In this document: piece by piece, positions 1-32,240 of the stretch
Layout of the letters: every line of letters begins with the position of its first letter
Numbering within the stretch: the stretch's first letter is position 1
Assembly (NCBI RefSeq): GCF_000002235.5
Contig: NW_022145599.1
Coordinates: 10,478,897-10,542,896 of the forward strand
Reading direction: 5' to 3'
DNA from: Strongylocentrotus purpuratus
Lineage: Eukaryota; Echinodermata; Echinoidea; Camarodonta; Strongylocentrotidae
Length of the DNA: 64,000 nt
Made by a program: the position numbers and the translations under genes
Notes under the pieces: model-generated
What the model was told of the DNA's origin: nothing
Database searches by the model: none
What the model saw: the letters and a program-made list of their open reading frames with translations, nothing else

Positions 1-240
1 GCTATGTGTCTTCTTTCCCCTCCTTTAACTATAATTATATAAACTTTGTACAAATTGGCAATGTTGGTGAAGTACAGTTAATTCTGAGAGGCTGAATATA
101 CCGACGCAACTGAAACAGATACAGAAACGGAGGTGTCTGTACTACCTATAGTCTATGGCATGCCCTATAAAAATGAGTTGTTCCCATTTCTTTATATTAA
201 TCCTTCCATCTGATATGTACAGGTTACAAAATAACCAGAC
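1..240 (+). other. PMS2: PMS2 upstream intron and end of 5' UTR
   Basis: AT-rich sequence without a coding signal. A splice acceptor (TGTACAG, ending at 222) lies just before the PMS2 start, so bases 223-240 are probably the end of a 5' UTR exon and the rest is intron. An in-frame stop (TAA, 232-234) precedes the ATG at 241, which makes that ATG the first possible start in this exon. The promoter and first untranslated exon lie outside the window. This is inferred from splice signals only. Confidence 0.5.
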
Positions 241-16588
<16,348 letters not shown>

Positions 16589-18150
16589 CAGGACATCAAT
16601 CAGGCTGGGCGGGACTAAGCTACAAGCTACGGAACTGCTTTGCCTGGAATATTAATTGCAGCTGTGTATATAAAGCTAGTTCGTAAATACTATCTGCGCA
16701 TGGGCAGATATACATGTAGGTCATTCGTTCCCAAATTGTAAAACCCATTGAGACAAATACTGGTATCGTGCTCATGAAAGCTATGTACCGTTAATAAGTA
16801 TTCATTTATGCACCGACAGTACATTTATCTGATAAACAGGTGGAAGTATTCTTCTCAAGAGGCAAACAAAAGGTATTCATGAAGCACCATATGGACGTAT
16901 CCATCTTGTGAAAGAGCTGTGGATATTTTGAGGTCATGCGTTCCAAAGCTATTTACGAACTGGCTTATTGGAGACATATCATCCATCTTTTTCCCTGCTG
17001 TAACCAGTTATTGATGAAATGCACACCATTAGCTTTAAACATTACACAGATAATGCTTTGAGAAAATTAAAATGTCTTTTTTGAGATTTTAATTTCTCTG
17101 ATGATTCAATTCAGAATATAAATATATTAATGCTCTATCACATGATTTGTAAACACAGTAATATACAGTAAAAATTTGCATAGCAAAAGAAGAGAATCAG
17201 AATTCTAGAAAGACCATACATAGAAAAGGTCGAGTCTCCCTGCAGGGTTTGTAAATCATGTACCTACAAGGATGTCATGAGCATTTCAAAATTATGAATT
17301 GAAAATGAAGCAAAATTAAAGTAATGTAGACATCTAATGATGTTTTAGATTTGTATGTATGCATACTTCATTAACTAAACTTGCTCTTTACGATCCGAAA
17401 GCTCGCCCTAAATACTTATTCCTCGTCAGTAGGCCAATCAGTACCAACTACATCAATGATTTGAATCATTTGCATTTTGATTAGTAAAAGGATCAAATAT
17501 GAAGACTTGTTTTCAAGTTCTTGACATCACTTTTACATTACCCTGATGTGGTTACCTAGCACAAATATACTTGATGATGATTCTGAATCTAGTTGTCTAA
17601 CCGGAATATAATCGAACGCCAAGATTATGAGAACATGCATAGAAAACATACATGTACGACATCCTCATAAAGGTTTCTCCGGAAGGTAAATGTACCTGAT
17701 TTGGTTTGAAAGAGTTTGGATATCTGTCATGAGATAAGTTGGGCATTTCATTTTACTTGTCTTTCTTTTCATGTGATATAACAATGCTAAATTAATTTAC
17801 ATGGTGATTTTGATATACAAATGAAAACATTCTATAAAACAATCTGCATTATCAAATCTAAACATAAGAGCAAAGAGTTTTAAAGATATATACAGCTTTC
17901 AGAATATGTGGGTGCTATTCTTTTAAAATCAATTTTCGAGTGGAGATGTAATTCTAATGAGCCGACGAGATCCCAAAACGGCTATCATCAGGCGGATGGG
18001 CATTAAATATTTTTACTGTTATATTGCCATTTTCTAAGCTTTATATGAAGAAATGTTTATAAGCAATATTTTTGTAAGCTACCATTAATGCTGTATTCAT
18101 ATGTACCTGCTTTAAGTAAAAAGAATGCTTTAATAAAAGAATGCAAATTC
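16589..18150 (+). other. PMS2: Probable PMS2 3' UTR and intergenic sequence
   Basis: AT-rich, no open frame of note. The first clear AATAAA after the stop is at 18132-18137, which would give a 3' UTR of about 1.55 kb. No repeat was recognised inside. The transcript end is inferred only from the hexamer. Confidence 0.4.
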
Positions 18151-18210
18151 TTAACGATGGTAATAATGGCTGTCTAGTTCTTTGCAGGTGTGTGGAAAGT
18201 AGCTGAAATA

Positions 18211-18389
18211 CAGTGGAAACTCGTTATAACGAGGTCCTTGGGACCAAGGAAATTTTTACCTTGTTATAACAGGAATCTTGTTATATCTGGGTAAAAAACA
18301 AAAGACTATAAAGAACTGGGACCAGCAAAATCACCTTATTATAACATATACCTTATTATATCAGAACTCTTTATACCAAGGTTCCACTG
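18211..18389. mobile_element. Tigger/pogo-type MITE
   Basis: Starts CAGTGGAAACTCGTTATAAC and ends with TTATACCAAGGTTCCACTG, flanked on both sides by TA (18209-18210 and 18390-18391). CAGTGGAACC-type ends with a TA duplication and TTATAA-rich subterminal sequence are classic for pogo/Tigger elements. 179 bp, non-coding. Confidence 0.85.
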
Positions 18390-18397
18390 TATCTTAT

Positions 18398-18728
18398 GGG
18401 AGTGTCGTGGTCGAGTGGTTTAAGGCGCTTGACTTGGAGATGCTAAGGTCAAGGGTTCGAATCCCGACACGGCACTAATATCCTTTGGCAAGACATTAAC
18501 CTGCACTTGCTACTCCCCACCCAGGTGTTAAATTGGTCAAACAGTTTTTGAGCGTCATGGTAATGCCTGGCTGGAATGCTCCCCAGGGAGTGGTGATTGT
18601 GCACACATTGTGTGCGGGCAAGCACTGAATCCAATGGCCAGGGTAATTGTATATTTGTAAAACACTTAGAGACATTTGTATTAAGCGCTATATAAAAATT
18701 AAAATAAATATTATCATTATTATTATTA
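18398..18728 (+). mobile_element. tRNA-derived SINE (family 2)
   Basis: Head resembles a type-II tRNA (Leu/Ser): A box TGGTCGAGTGGTTTAAGGCG, B box GGGTTCGAATCCC. The body includes CTTTGGCAAGACATTAACC and CCCCAGGGAG. The tail has TTAAGCGCTATATAAA then ATTATTATT. Next to the Tigger-type MITE, between PMS2 and GFER. The minus-strand copy at 32035-32240 belongs to the same family. Confidence 0.85.
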
Positions 18729-18974
18729 GTCTTTTCCATAATTTTTTAAAGAGTAGGATTTTCAGATTTTATCATCGCATTGTCATAAAATTGATAATGA
18801 TCACTTTCCAAGGGAACAAATCTCACAGTGCATGCACCAGTTTCCGGCCAAGTCCAAGAGAAATATTGATTGGATACCATCCACAACCAATTTCACCAGA
18901 ATCAAGGCCCAAATGTATTGCTCTATTAATTCAGGCATCTTTCATAACATTAGGAACCAGAGCACTATAACACT

Positions 18975-19348
18975 GAGTTCCCATAGGACATATATTTATT
19001 CAGATGGTCATATCTCAGCCAATACTTAATATATTCAATTGGTTTTCGACATTCAGACATTATTTTTGATGCTCTTTTTTTTTAAATGAAAAAAAAATTG
19101 AGAAATTCTAAAAATAGATTTTTATGATGTCACAGCTTCGGTTACGGTACTCTTGAAGAAAAAGCTCCTTGATTATACCATTGGCTTGATCCAGTTTCTG
19201 CATCCACATTCTTTGTCCAAATCCCGTTGCTTACAGATCCCCACACACATTCCATCCAGAGTACTCTTTGTATAATAGCCACATCATTTATAACAAGTAA
19301 TATTCTCGACATCCATTGGTCCATAAATATGATGATGTCACAATGATG
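18975..19348 (-). other. GFER: Probable GFER 3' UTR
   Basis: Sequence after the GFER stop on the minus strand. An AATAAA signal (18995-19000 on the complement) predicts a 3' end near 18975, giving a UTR of about 370 bp. No other feature seen. Confidence 0.45.
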
Positions 19349-21576
19349 TCACCAGTCACATGACCCATCCTTCCAGCCATCCAACCATCGTTCGTCGATC
19401 TTTGAGCAGTCAAACTCTGGTTTGCTTAACCTCCTACTGACATCGTTGTGAAGTCTGCAGAACCATTGTGAGAGGTTGCTCCTTGAAGTGGTGTCTGGAT
19501 GGTTTGTCTTTAATCTGAGGATTGTAATAATGACATGGGATTATTATAATCATAATAATAATTTAAAAATTGTGATTTTATGTATATCTATCATTGACTT
19601 TAATTGCTCACCCAGATCCAAAACATTTGTTCAAAATTATTTTTAGATAATAGCCAACAAACATAGAATTTTTTAAAAACAATTTTCATCAATATATACC
19701 ACTACAAACCAGATCAACATATCACATGGTAAACTCTGCATAAGCATTCAAGTGACTTTTAATTAGCAAACTGCAAAGAGAAGAGAAAAAAAAAAGTATC
19801 CTTGTATTAAGTAGAGCAAAATTTGTTGATGCACCACCCCTGAGGTTCATTACTTTGGAATTCCAAATGACTTTTGAAGAAAAAATATTACATGGATCTA
19901 GAATATTTTGGAATTTTCAAATACATTATAGTACTTACTTTTCCCTGAGATCCTCTGAACAGTCCTCACATGGGTAGAACTTAGAAAAGAGATGGATAAA
20001 CTGGCTCATTTCTGACTGCTGTGTCTGGGTTGGTTGGTCAGGATAGTAAGCCGCCGTGGTGTGTAAGAATGACCAGGTATTACGACCAAGCTCCTCTCGG
20101 TCAAGCGGACATTCGCGGTCTGGTTTTTCATCTTGGGCTGGTGTGGCCCCCTGTGAGTTTGACCCCTGTAAAGTTTTTTAAATCATAAATATGTATCGGC
20201 CATTATTTCATTTTCAAAAAATTTAATTGGGGAAACAGTGTGGCCATTTTTTTTTGTTCTCATACAATGAGGGTTCTTGAGGTACTTTCTGCTGAATAAC
20301 AATGTCATCTGGCTGAAATATTTGTCATTTAATAAAATGCCATTGGGTTGGTGATTTCTTGTACAAGAAGGGAAGCAAGACTCTTCTAATTGTTACTTTT
20401 GCTCAGAACAATCTGAAATATTGAATTAGTTGCTGTGGGCTGGGGCAAAATGAAAAAAAAATGTAGTGCTAGATCCCCCCTGGTGTAGTTAAGGAAGTTG
20501 TCACACTTCAGTAAAATATATATGGTACTTGTTCCGACATTACTCACAATATAGCACTTACAGTTTTCTATTAACTTCAACTATTTTGGGGGTATACATA
20601 CAAGCAGTAGACATGATTCTTGTATAAATTTTCTACTTATTTGAAATTTGATATCTACCGGTATTCAAGTCTGGCCTACTATATTGTTGTTACATGTAAT
20701 CCTGTATGTCAGTTCATGTTCTGGTAGCCGACAACTAAACCAGCTTTTTTTTTTCTTCTTCCTCTTCTCCTTTTAAGAGGCATGAACACCTCAGTGATAA
20801 ACGGCATCAACAAAAACAACCAAAAAAAATATCTTTTCCTAATATAGATCAAAAAAATAAAAATGAATTTCCTCCAAATGACTCATTCACACATATTAAA
20901 TGGAGAAAACCATGTTGGATTTTCTAATGAATCAAGTATGAAACAAAGGTCCTACAGAAATGTGAAGTTTAATGCATTTACACCATTCAAATAACATCTT
21001 GTAATTAACTGCATCGTAAAGATTCATTGTCCATAAAGAAATTAAATTACCTAACCATGCCATACCATTACCAACTATCATTTTGACTGATCGAGTTACA
21101 CTTACTCCGACTCCGAGTCTGATTCTGAACATGATGATGAAATAAAGACCATGAAGACTATCACCAGAAAGCATCTATCATAATAAATACATTATCAAGC
21201 CAATAAACAATATAACACATACAAGAAATCTTGGTTTAAAATTGCGCTACGATATCTCTTCGAGCCAGCCAGCGCCAGTGGCATCGGTAAACCTGTGCCA
21301 CTGGCTCGGGACTCCAGCCATAGCTAGGCGGCCCCGAAGGCCCGGCGGCGCAGGATCAATCCAACAGCCGTGACTAGACGTAGTTTGTCCTTGTGTTACC
21401 TGTTTTCCTACTCAAATGATTTAGATACTTACATTTGGAACGGGGAAACCTGGCGGCAACATCACTCCCTTATCTTGAGCAAAGCTTCTGAAGTCGGTAC
21501 ATGCTCTACAAGGCCTTTTCTTACTCGGTTTCTTCTCAGAGGCTGTACTGCTCGTGTGCTCCATGGGCGCTGCCAT
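19349..21576 (-). CDS. GFER: GFER/ALR, FAD-linked sulfhydryl oxidase (3 coding exons, 178 aa)
   Basis: Erv1/ALR re-oxidises the import receptor MIA40/CHCHD4 in the mitochondrial intermembrane space and passes electrons to cytochrome c or oxygen. Exons on the minus strand: 21576-21433 (48 codons), 20165-19939 (227 nt), 19514-19349 (166 nt); phases agree and total 537 nt. Exon 1 begins [10 protein letters not shown] and carries KKRPCRAC, the N-terminal shuttle CxxC. Exon 2 encodes [20 protein letters not shown] (FAD-binding helix) and KFYPCEDC, the redox-active CxxC. Exon 3 encodes [16 protein letters not shown] and ends [15 protein letters not shown], as in human GFER (GWKDGSCD). The reading frame stays open upstream of the ATG but runs into LINE sequence, so MAAP was chosen as start. 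Tail to tail with PMS2. Confidence 0.94.
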
Positions 21577-21691
21577 CTTGAAACTGATGATGAAACACTT
21601 GAAGTTATTGCGCCAGCTACGTTCTTGACTGAAAGTAAACATTGCGCAAGAATTCATTTGTTCAAATATAAAGCAATTTTCGTCTTCTTTC

Positions 21692-22585
21692 ATGATGCAT
21701 ACAGGTTTTAGCACCAGAGCACAGATTGGCTTAAGATTCAATCTACTTGAAAATTTTTATAAAGGCAAGAGACAAAATGAAAAGGATAGATTCCAAAGGT
21801 ATACACTATGCATGTTCTTATATTTCCAACTACTTGACACAAATTTTATCAAGTATATTGACCATATTCGATGTTTCAGAAGAGTTCTTAAAGGACTTGT
21901 TTTGCAAGCATGTGTTGCAGGATGGATGATTTTGATACAATCTTTTTTCAGCATAATGTCTGTCTCTCGTAGGATATTTTATAACTTTTGTTTGTATGGC
22001 TTTATGATGGATATAAATTATTCTTGTCAGAATATTAATAGGAGAGCTCTATCTGAACGCAATTTGTATAAACATTTCTTATGTGTCTTTAGTTTTTACA
22101 TAGGTATTAAACACCTAATCATATTAATACAAGAAAGCATTTGTTCGAATGACAGGTCATTGTCCTCTTTTGCCATGATGCATATTGTGTTTTGCACTAG
22201 ACTACATTTCAGTTCAAGATTTAACTTATTTGAATATCTATGTAAGGTCACTATACAGTACGCTAATGACAAGGAGCAGACATTGTTTGCCTCTTGGCCA
22301 GGAATTAAGAATGTAAGCCAGCTTTGTAATATACAATTACACTGTAAGTTACGAGAAAGGAATGTATACAGCTTACAATTTCGTTTAGTTAAGTTAGTAT
22401 GTGTGTTGTGTGAGCTGTATGTGAGTGTTAATTGCATTGCCTACGTAGTTGGGGATCTCGACCAGTATGCTGATTTTGTTAGTAATTATATATTATTGAG
22501 CCTGCTTCTGCCATCCTGTGTATTAGAACCTTATATAGGGAGGAAAGAATACATGTTCATATTCATATATAGCTATGGAAGGTAA
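21692..22585 (+). CDS. Open frame upstream of LINE ORF2 (possible ORF1, 297 aa)
   Basis: A 297-aa frame directly before ORF2; its stop codon (22583-22585) overlaps the ORF2 ATG at 22575 by 11 nt, as in LINEs with linked ORF1 and ORF2. It is an internal repeat: MMHTGFSTRAQIGLRFNLLE (residue 1) recurs as MMHIVFCTRLHFSSRFNLFE at residue 162. Rich in Cys, Phe, Leu and Ile. I recognise no RRM, coiled coil, zinc knuckle or esterase domain. It may be a true unusual ORF1 or a chance-open 5' UTR made of two monomers; the absence of stops over 894 bp of AT-rich DNA favours coding. Confidence 0.4.
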   Translation: MMHTGFSTRAQIGLRFNLLENFYKGKRQNEKDRFQRYTLCMFLYFQLLDTNFIKYIDHIRCFRRVLKGLVLQACVAGWMILIQSFFSIMSVSRRIFYNFCLYGFMMDINYSCQNINRRALSERNLYKHFLCVFSFYIGIKHLIILIQESICSNDRSLSSFAMMHIVFCTRLHFSSRFNLFEYLCKVTIQYANDKEQTLFASWPGIKNVSQLCNIQLHCKLRERNVYSLQFRLVKLVCVLCELYVSVNCIAYVVGDLDQYADFVSNYILLSLLLPSCVLEPYIGRKEYMFIFIYSYGR

Positions 22586-25500
22586 AGATATTTTTATCAA
22601 ATGTAATCTTCTTTCTTTGAATGTCAAAGGAATTCGAGAAAAGTCAAAGAGGGCAAAAATTTGTACGTGGTGTAAAGATAAAGGTGCTGATATTGTTTTT
22701 TTACAAGAAACATATAGTACAATAAAGTGGAGGAGACTTGGAAATTGCTTTGGAATGGGAGTTCATATTTTAGTCATGGGACAAACCATAGTAAAGGGGT
22801 GCTTATTTTAATAGATAATAAATTAGATATTCAGATGTTAAATGTTATTTCAGATAATAATGGTAGATATGTTATAATGGAATGTATTATTCAGGGGATG
22901 AAATTGATAATGGCTAATGTTTATTTGCCAGTAAGAGGAAGGGAATCAGAAAGGATCGATTTTTTGGTCAATTTTGAAAAAATAGTAAAAGAAATTAATA
23001 AAGAAAATAATGCAATCATTATTGGGGGAGATTTTAATATTATTTTAAACAATGATTTAGATTATTTTGGAAGTAGTAAACACCATGTTCAGTCTCGATT
23101 TCATATTTTATTTGAACAATTTTTAGATAGATTTGAGTTGCTGGATGTTTGGAGGGTAAGGAATGGATTGAAGAAACAGTTTACGTATAGGCAAGTAAAT
23201 TCATGTATACAAAGTAGATTAGATTATTGGTTTGTTTCTAAGCAAATAGAACATGTAGTATTAAAATGTGATATAATACCTTCTACGGCTCCGGATCATT
23301 CAGCCATTCAATTGCAATTTTACGATAAGTTAATGTATTCATTTAAGTTTCAGGGATCCTATTGGAAATTAAATAATAGTTTATGTCAAGATAATGAATA
23401 CATCAATTGTATTAAAGAGGAAATTATTAAATTAAAAGAAGAATTTCGAATAGAGATAGAAGATAAAAGAGTTTTATGGGATTTTTTGAAAATGAAAATT
23501 AGGAATGTTAGTAGAAAATATTCAAAAGAAAAGGCGAAACAACGAAAACAAAGAATTGAAAATTTGGAAGAAGATATTTTGAAGCTGGAAAATGAATTGC
23601 TGAATGGAATAGACCAGCAAAAAGTTGATGACTTAGAACGAAACAAAAAAGACTTACAGGATTGTTATAATTATATAAATGAAGGTATTAAAATTCGTTC
23701 TAGAGCATCACACTATGAATGCGGAGAAAGAGACACTGGGTATTTTACCCAATTAATGAAGTCTAATAAAAAGAAAACATTGATAAATAAACTTTATATT
23801 GATGAAGATATAAGTTTTGATCAAGAAAATATTATGCAAGAAATATATACATTTTATAGTAAGCTTTATGCTCAATCAGAAGAGGAAATTGATTTTGTGG
23901 ATGATTTTTTTCAGGACTTACCAAAATTAAATTCAGATTCGCGTGCATTATGTGAAGGTAAAATAACAAACGGTGAATGTATTGCAGCCATGAAAGAAAT
24001 GGCATTAAATAAATCCCCGGGGAATGATGGATTAAGTGTTGAATTTTATATACTCTTTTGGCCATTGATAGGACATTTAGTTGTAGATTCTGTAAATTCA
24101 GCTTTTGGAAAGAAGGAACTTTCCTCATCACAAAAGCAGGCGGTCATTAGTTTGATTCATAAAGAAGGAAAAGATCCCTTATTTATAAAAAATTATAGAC
24201 CAATATCTTTATTGAATGTAGACTACAAAATTTTGACTAAAGTGCTTTCTATAAGGATTAAAAAAGTTTTAAATGATTTAATTTCTGTCGACCAGGTGGG
24301 TTATCTAAAGGATCGAAATATAGGTGAAGCAATTAGAATGATAGATGATATAATTCATCATACATCAGTCAATGAAATACCTGGATATATGATGATAATT
24401 GATTTTGAAAAGGCTTTCGATTCAGTTTCACATACTTTTTTGCAGAATGTTTTGTTTACATTTGGTTTTGGACCATCATTTTGTAGATGGGTGGAGACTA
24501 TATATAATAATGCTCAAAGTTGTGTCTTTAATGGGGGCTCATCTACTGGATACTTTGATATTAAGAGAGGTGTTAGACAGGGGGACCCCCTGTCCGCATA
24601 TTTGTTTATACTTTGTATTGAAATTTTAGCTCGTTCAATATATAAAGACCCTGAAATTCAAGGATTTACTTTTAATAACGTACATGTAAAACAAATTCTT
24701 TATGCAGATGATATGACTCTCTTTATTCGGGACTCAAATTCATTTAAAAAGGTGGGGGAACTGTTTGAAAATTTTGCTAGAAATTCTGGATTAAAAATTA
24801 ATAAAGAAAAAACTTTTATATTATTGTTGGGCCCTTCTCAAAATGAAAATATTGCTCTTCCATTTGGTAAAGTAGTACAAATGGTCAAGATTTTGGGTAT
24901 ATATTTTTCTTTAGATGTTGAAATTCAGGAAAGGACAAATTATAAGGAAATTTTGAGTAAAATAAAAAAGTTGTTGTCTTGGTGGAAACAAAGAGATTTA
25001 ACTTTAATGGGGAAAATTCAATTGATAAAAACATTTATTTTGTCAAAATTGATTTATGTATCGGCGCTGACACCAGTACCAAATTGGGTATTTACAGATT
25101 TGGATAAACTGGTTTTTGACTTTTTGTGGAAAGGAAATGATAAGATAAAGCGAAATGTAATGTTCTTGGATTATTGTAGAGGTGGACTAAGATTAACGGA
25201 CTTTCATTTATTTATTTTAGTGCAGAGGATTATGTGGGTAAAGAGACTTTTAACGGGGGATGCAAACATGGGATGGAAACAATATTTTAATTATTTAACT
25301 AAAGATGCTGGAGGAATTTTGATATTTTATAATAATGCAACCGTAGGTATATCTGAATTAGTATTACCAGCATTTTATAGAGACATGTTGGATGTTTGGA
25401 TGGCTACGAGAATATTTTTGTTAAAGGAAAGTGTTTCTAGGAGGAATGAGATTATCTATAGTAATAGATTCGTTTTTATCGATGGTCATGTTCCTTTTGA

Positions 25501-26344
25501 TGAGGGATTATTTAACAAAAATGTGTATAAGTTGCATCATATTGTTGATAAGGAAGGTAATATAAAATCTAATGAGGAATTTCAAAGAAAAGGTTTAAAT
25601 AGTTTAGAAATTAGTAAAATACAACATATTTTTCTTGGCATCCCGTCTTCATGGAAACAATTTTTAAATAAAAATACTCACTCAAATATAGATAGAGAAT
25701 TAAATATGGATATTATTATGTTTGAAAAGGTATATATGTTAGATCAAATAACCTCAAAAATTATATACGCTTTTTTATTAAATAAGAGAGTAGAAAAATC
25801 GTATGCAGAACGACATTTAGAACAGACTTATAATATTCATGGAAAAGATATACAACTAATATTTTTAAGACTTAGAAAGTGCACATTGAATAGTAAGCTT
25901 AGAGAATTTCAATTTAAAATGCTTTATAATATTATATATACTAAATTACATTTATATACATTTAAAATGGTTGATAGTAATTTATGTTCTTTTTGTGGTA
26001 AATATGAAGAAACTTATGAGCATTTATTTTGTCTTTGTGAGAAAGTAAAACCAATTTGGGAAGAGTGTGGGAATTTATTTAATTTAGTAGAGATTACAAA
26101 TATAAATTGGAAAGGTATCCATGTAGGGGTAGTTGAGTTTAACATAGGGAAGGAACAGTTATTAAATCATATCATAATTTTGATAAAATATATGATATTT
26201 ATAGATAGTAAAAATAGACAAAAACCACCAACTTATTTGGAGATTAAGAAAAGATTATTAGAAAATAGAAAGGAGGAGAAGAAATTAGCTGGGGACCGAG
26301 GTACACTCACATATCATTTTAGAAAGTGGGACAATTTAGAATAG
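22575..26344 (+). CDS. LINE ORF2: AP endonuclease and reverse transcriptase
   Basis: Starts MEGKDIFIKCNLLSLNVKGI at 22575; endonuclease motifs LQETY, GGDFNIIL, SRLDYWFVS and PDHSAI follow. RT motifs: SPGNDGLSVEFY, YRPISLLNVDYKILTK, DQVGYLKDRN, IIDFEKAFDSV, RGVRQGDPLSAYLF and the catalytic YADDMTLF. The stretch RDLTLMGKIQLIKTFILSKL and the C-terminal CSFCGKYEETYEHLFCLC place it in the L1/Tx1 group. One frameshift near 22720 separates the first part from the remaining 1205-aa frame (22727-26344); otherwise the frame is clean, so the copy is young. It would nick target DNA and copy its RNA at the nick. Confidence 0.9.
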
Positions 26345-26990
26345 CTTCGTGCGGAATAGATAAAATAAGGAAAGCGAATAGAAGCAATGGAATGGACATG
26401 GCTGATATAATGGTCGAGATTCCCACAAAATGTAGGCATGTTTTAAGTGGGTGTCTGTGCACGTGTGTGTATGTGTGTATGTAAGTATTTTTCATTTTTT
26501 CATTTTTTTTCTTCTCTTAAATGTCTTTTTATGTTCATGCCTTTTTCATGCATGCATGTTTCATCCTTTATTTGATGTAAATAGCAAAAGTTCATTTGTA
26601 TTATTTAGATGTGAATGTAAAATCATATTCTATATAATAATATTAACATGCAGATTTTTTTATGTATTGATTTTGTTATTGTTTGTGAAAAGCAATGGAG
26701 AAAATGAAATATTATTGGGGAAAGGAAGAAAAGGAAAAAAACTTGTCAAATGCGGTCTAGCGCCATCTTTTGTTTAAAACATTATAGGAGTGTCTTGAAC
26801 ATTGGTGTAAGTATCGATGTAAATAGTAAAAGTTCTTTTGTATTATTTAGCTGTGAATGTAAAATCATATTCTATGGAATAATATGAACATGCAGATTAT
26901 TTTATGTATTGATTTTGTTATTGTTTGTTATTATAAATTTTGTTCTTGTTTGTGAAAAGCAGAAAATAAAATATCATTGAAAACAAAAAA
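26345..26990 (+). repeat. LINE 3' UTR with internal tandem duplication
   Basis: A segment beginning GATGTAAATAG at 26574 is repeated from 26816 (period 242 bp), both copies sharing GTATTATTTAG, GTGAATGTAAAATCATATTC and TATGTATTGATTTTGTTATT. The second copy has a small extra repeat of TTGTT units. Ends in an A-rich tail at about 26980-26993. Confidence 0.8.
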
Positions 26991-26991
26991 A

Positions 26992-27054
26992 AACTTGCTC
27001 CACTGATCTCTACGGAAAAATCCGATTTTTCCGTAGAGATCAGTGAACTTGCTC
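26992..27054. mobile_element. 45-bp perfect palindrome flanked by 9-bp direct repeats
   Basis: The palindrome occupies 27001-27045: two 22-nt arms that are exact complements around one central C. It starts CACTGATCTCTACGG and ends with the complement. AACTTGCTC abuts it on both sides (26992-27000 and 27046-27054), the layout of a target-site duplication. It lies immediately after the LINE tail. Compare 54762-54806. Confidence 0.7.

Positions 27055-31828
<4,774 letters not shown>

Positions 31829-31882
<54 letters not shown>
31829..31882 (+). repeat. Run of 54 consecutive G
   Basis: A pure G homopolymer. Such a tract could form G-quadruplexes, and its assembled length may be unreliable. Confidence 0.95.
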
Positions 31883-31883
<1 letters not shown>

Positions 31884-32034
31884 CGCGGTCATGCCCGGCA
31901 ATACCACCATACATTTTTCTTCTTCAGAAATGCAGTTTGATAAATCAATAACAATGACAAACCTTTCTTGTTTAGCGAGTATCAAAATGGTAATACGGCC
32001 CCATACGCTTCAAAAGAAATTTTGATATCATTAC

Positions 32035-32240
32035 CCTACCTTTAGTTCCAGCAGCCGTAATCAGGGCATATTTCAAGGAGCAAGCTCTACCAGTTACCCA
32101 CGTTGACACCTGGGTGCATGCATGAGAGTGGCAAATGTGGTTTAATGTCTTGCCAAAAGACCTTAGTGTCAGGCTGGGTTTCGAACCCTCAAACCTTGAG
32201 TTGAGGGTCAAGTGAATGAACCGCTATACCACAACCACAT
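32035..32240 (-). mobile_element. tRNA-derived SINE (family 2), minus strand
   Basis: On the minus strand the head reads TGTGGTATAGCGGTT with B box GGGTTCGAAACCC, followed by TCTTTTGGCAAGACATTAAA and CACCCAGGTGTCAACGTGGG. The CTTTTGGCAAGACATTAA segment and ACCCAGGTGT also occur in the 18398-18728 SINE. Confidence 0.8.

Larger units (their letters stand above)
21640..26990 (+). mobile_element. Nearly full L1/Tx1-type LINE
   Basis: An AT-rich non-LTR retrotransposon of about 5.35 kb. It has a 5' region with two diverged tandem units (period 483 bp), an upstream open frame, an ORF2 with endonuclease, reverse transcriptase and C-terminal zinc knuckle, a 3' UTR with an internal tandem duplication, and an A-rich tail ending near 26990. 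The 5' edge is estimated from where the two units stop matching (near 21640). I could not find a convincing target-site duplication. Inserted head to head with GFER, close to its start codon. Confidence 0.85.

Noticed and set aside
18398-18475. Possible tRNA-Leu/Ser gene (and tRNA-like sequences near 14130-14204 and 60525-60600)
   Set aside because: Each is the 5' head of a longer SINE with a shared body and ATT-type tail; not independent tRNA genes.
21421-21741. Longer GFER N-terminus starting at 21741 on the minus strand
   Set aside because: The extra residues come from sequence matching the LINE 5' unit; the MAAP start at 21576 matches the GFER family.
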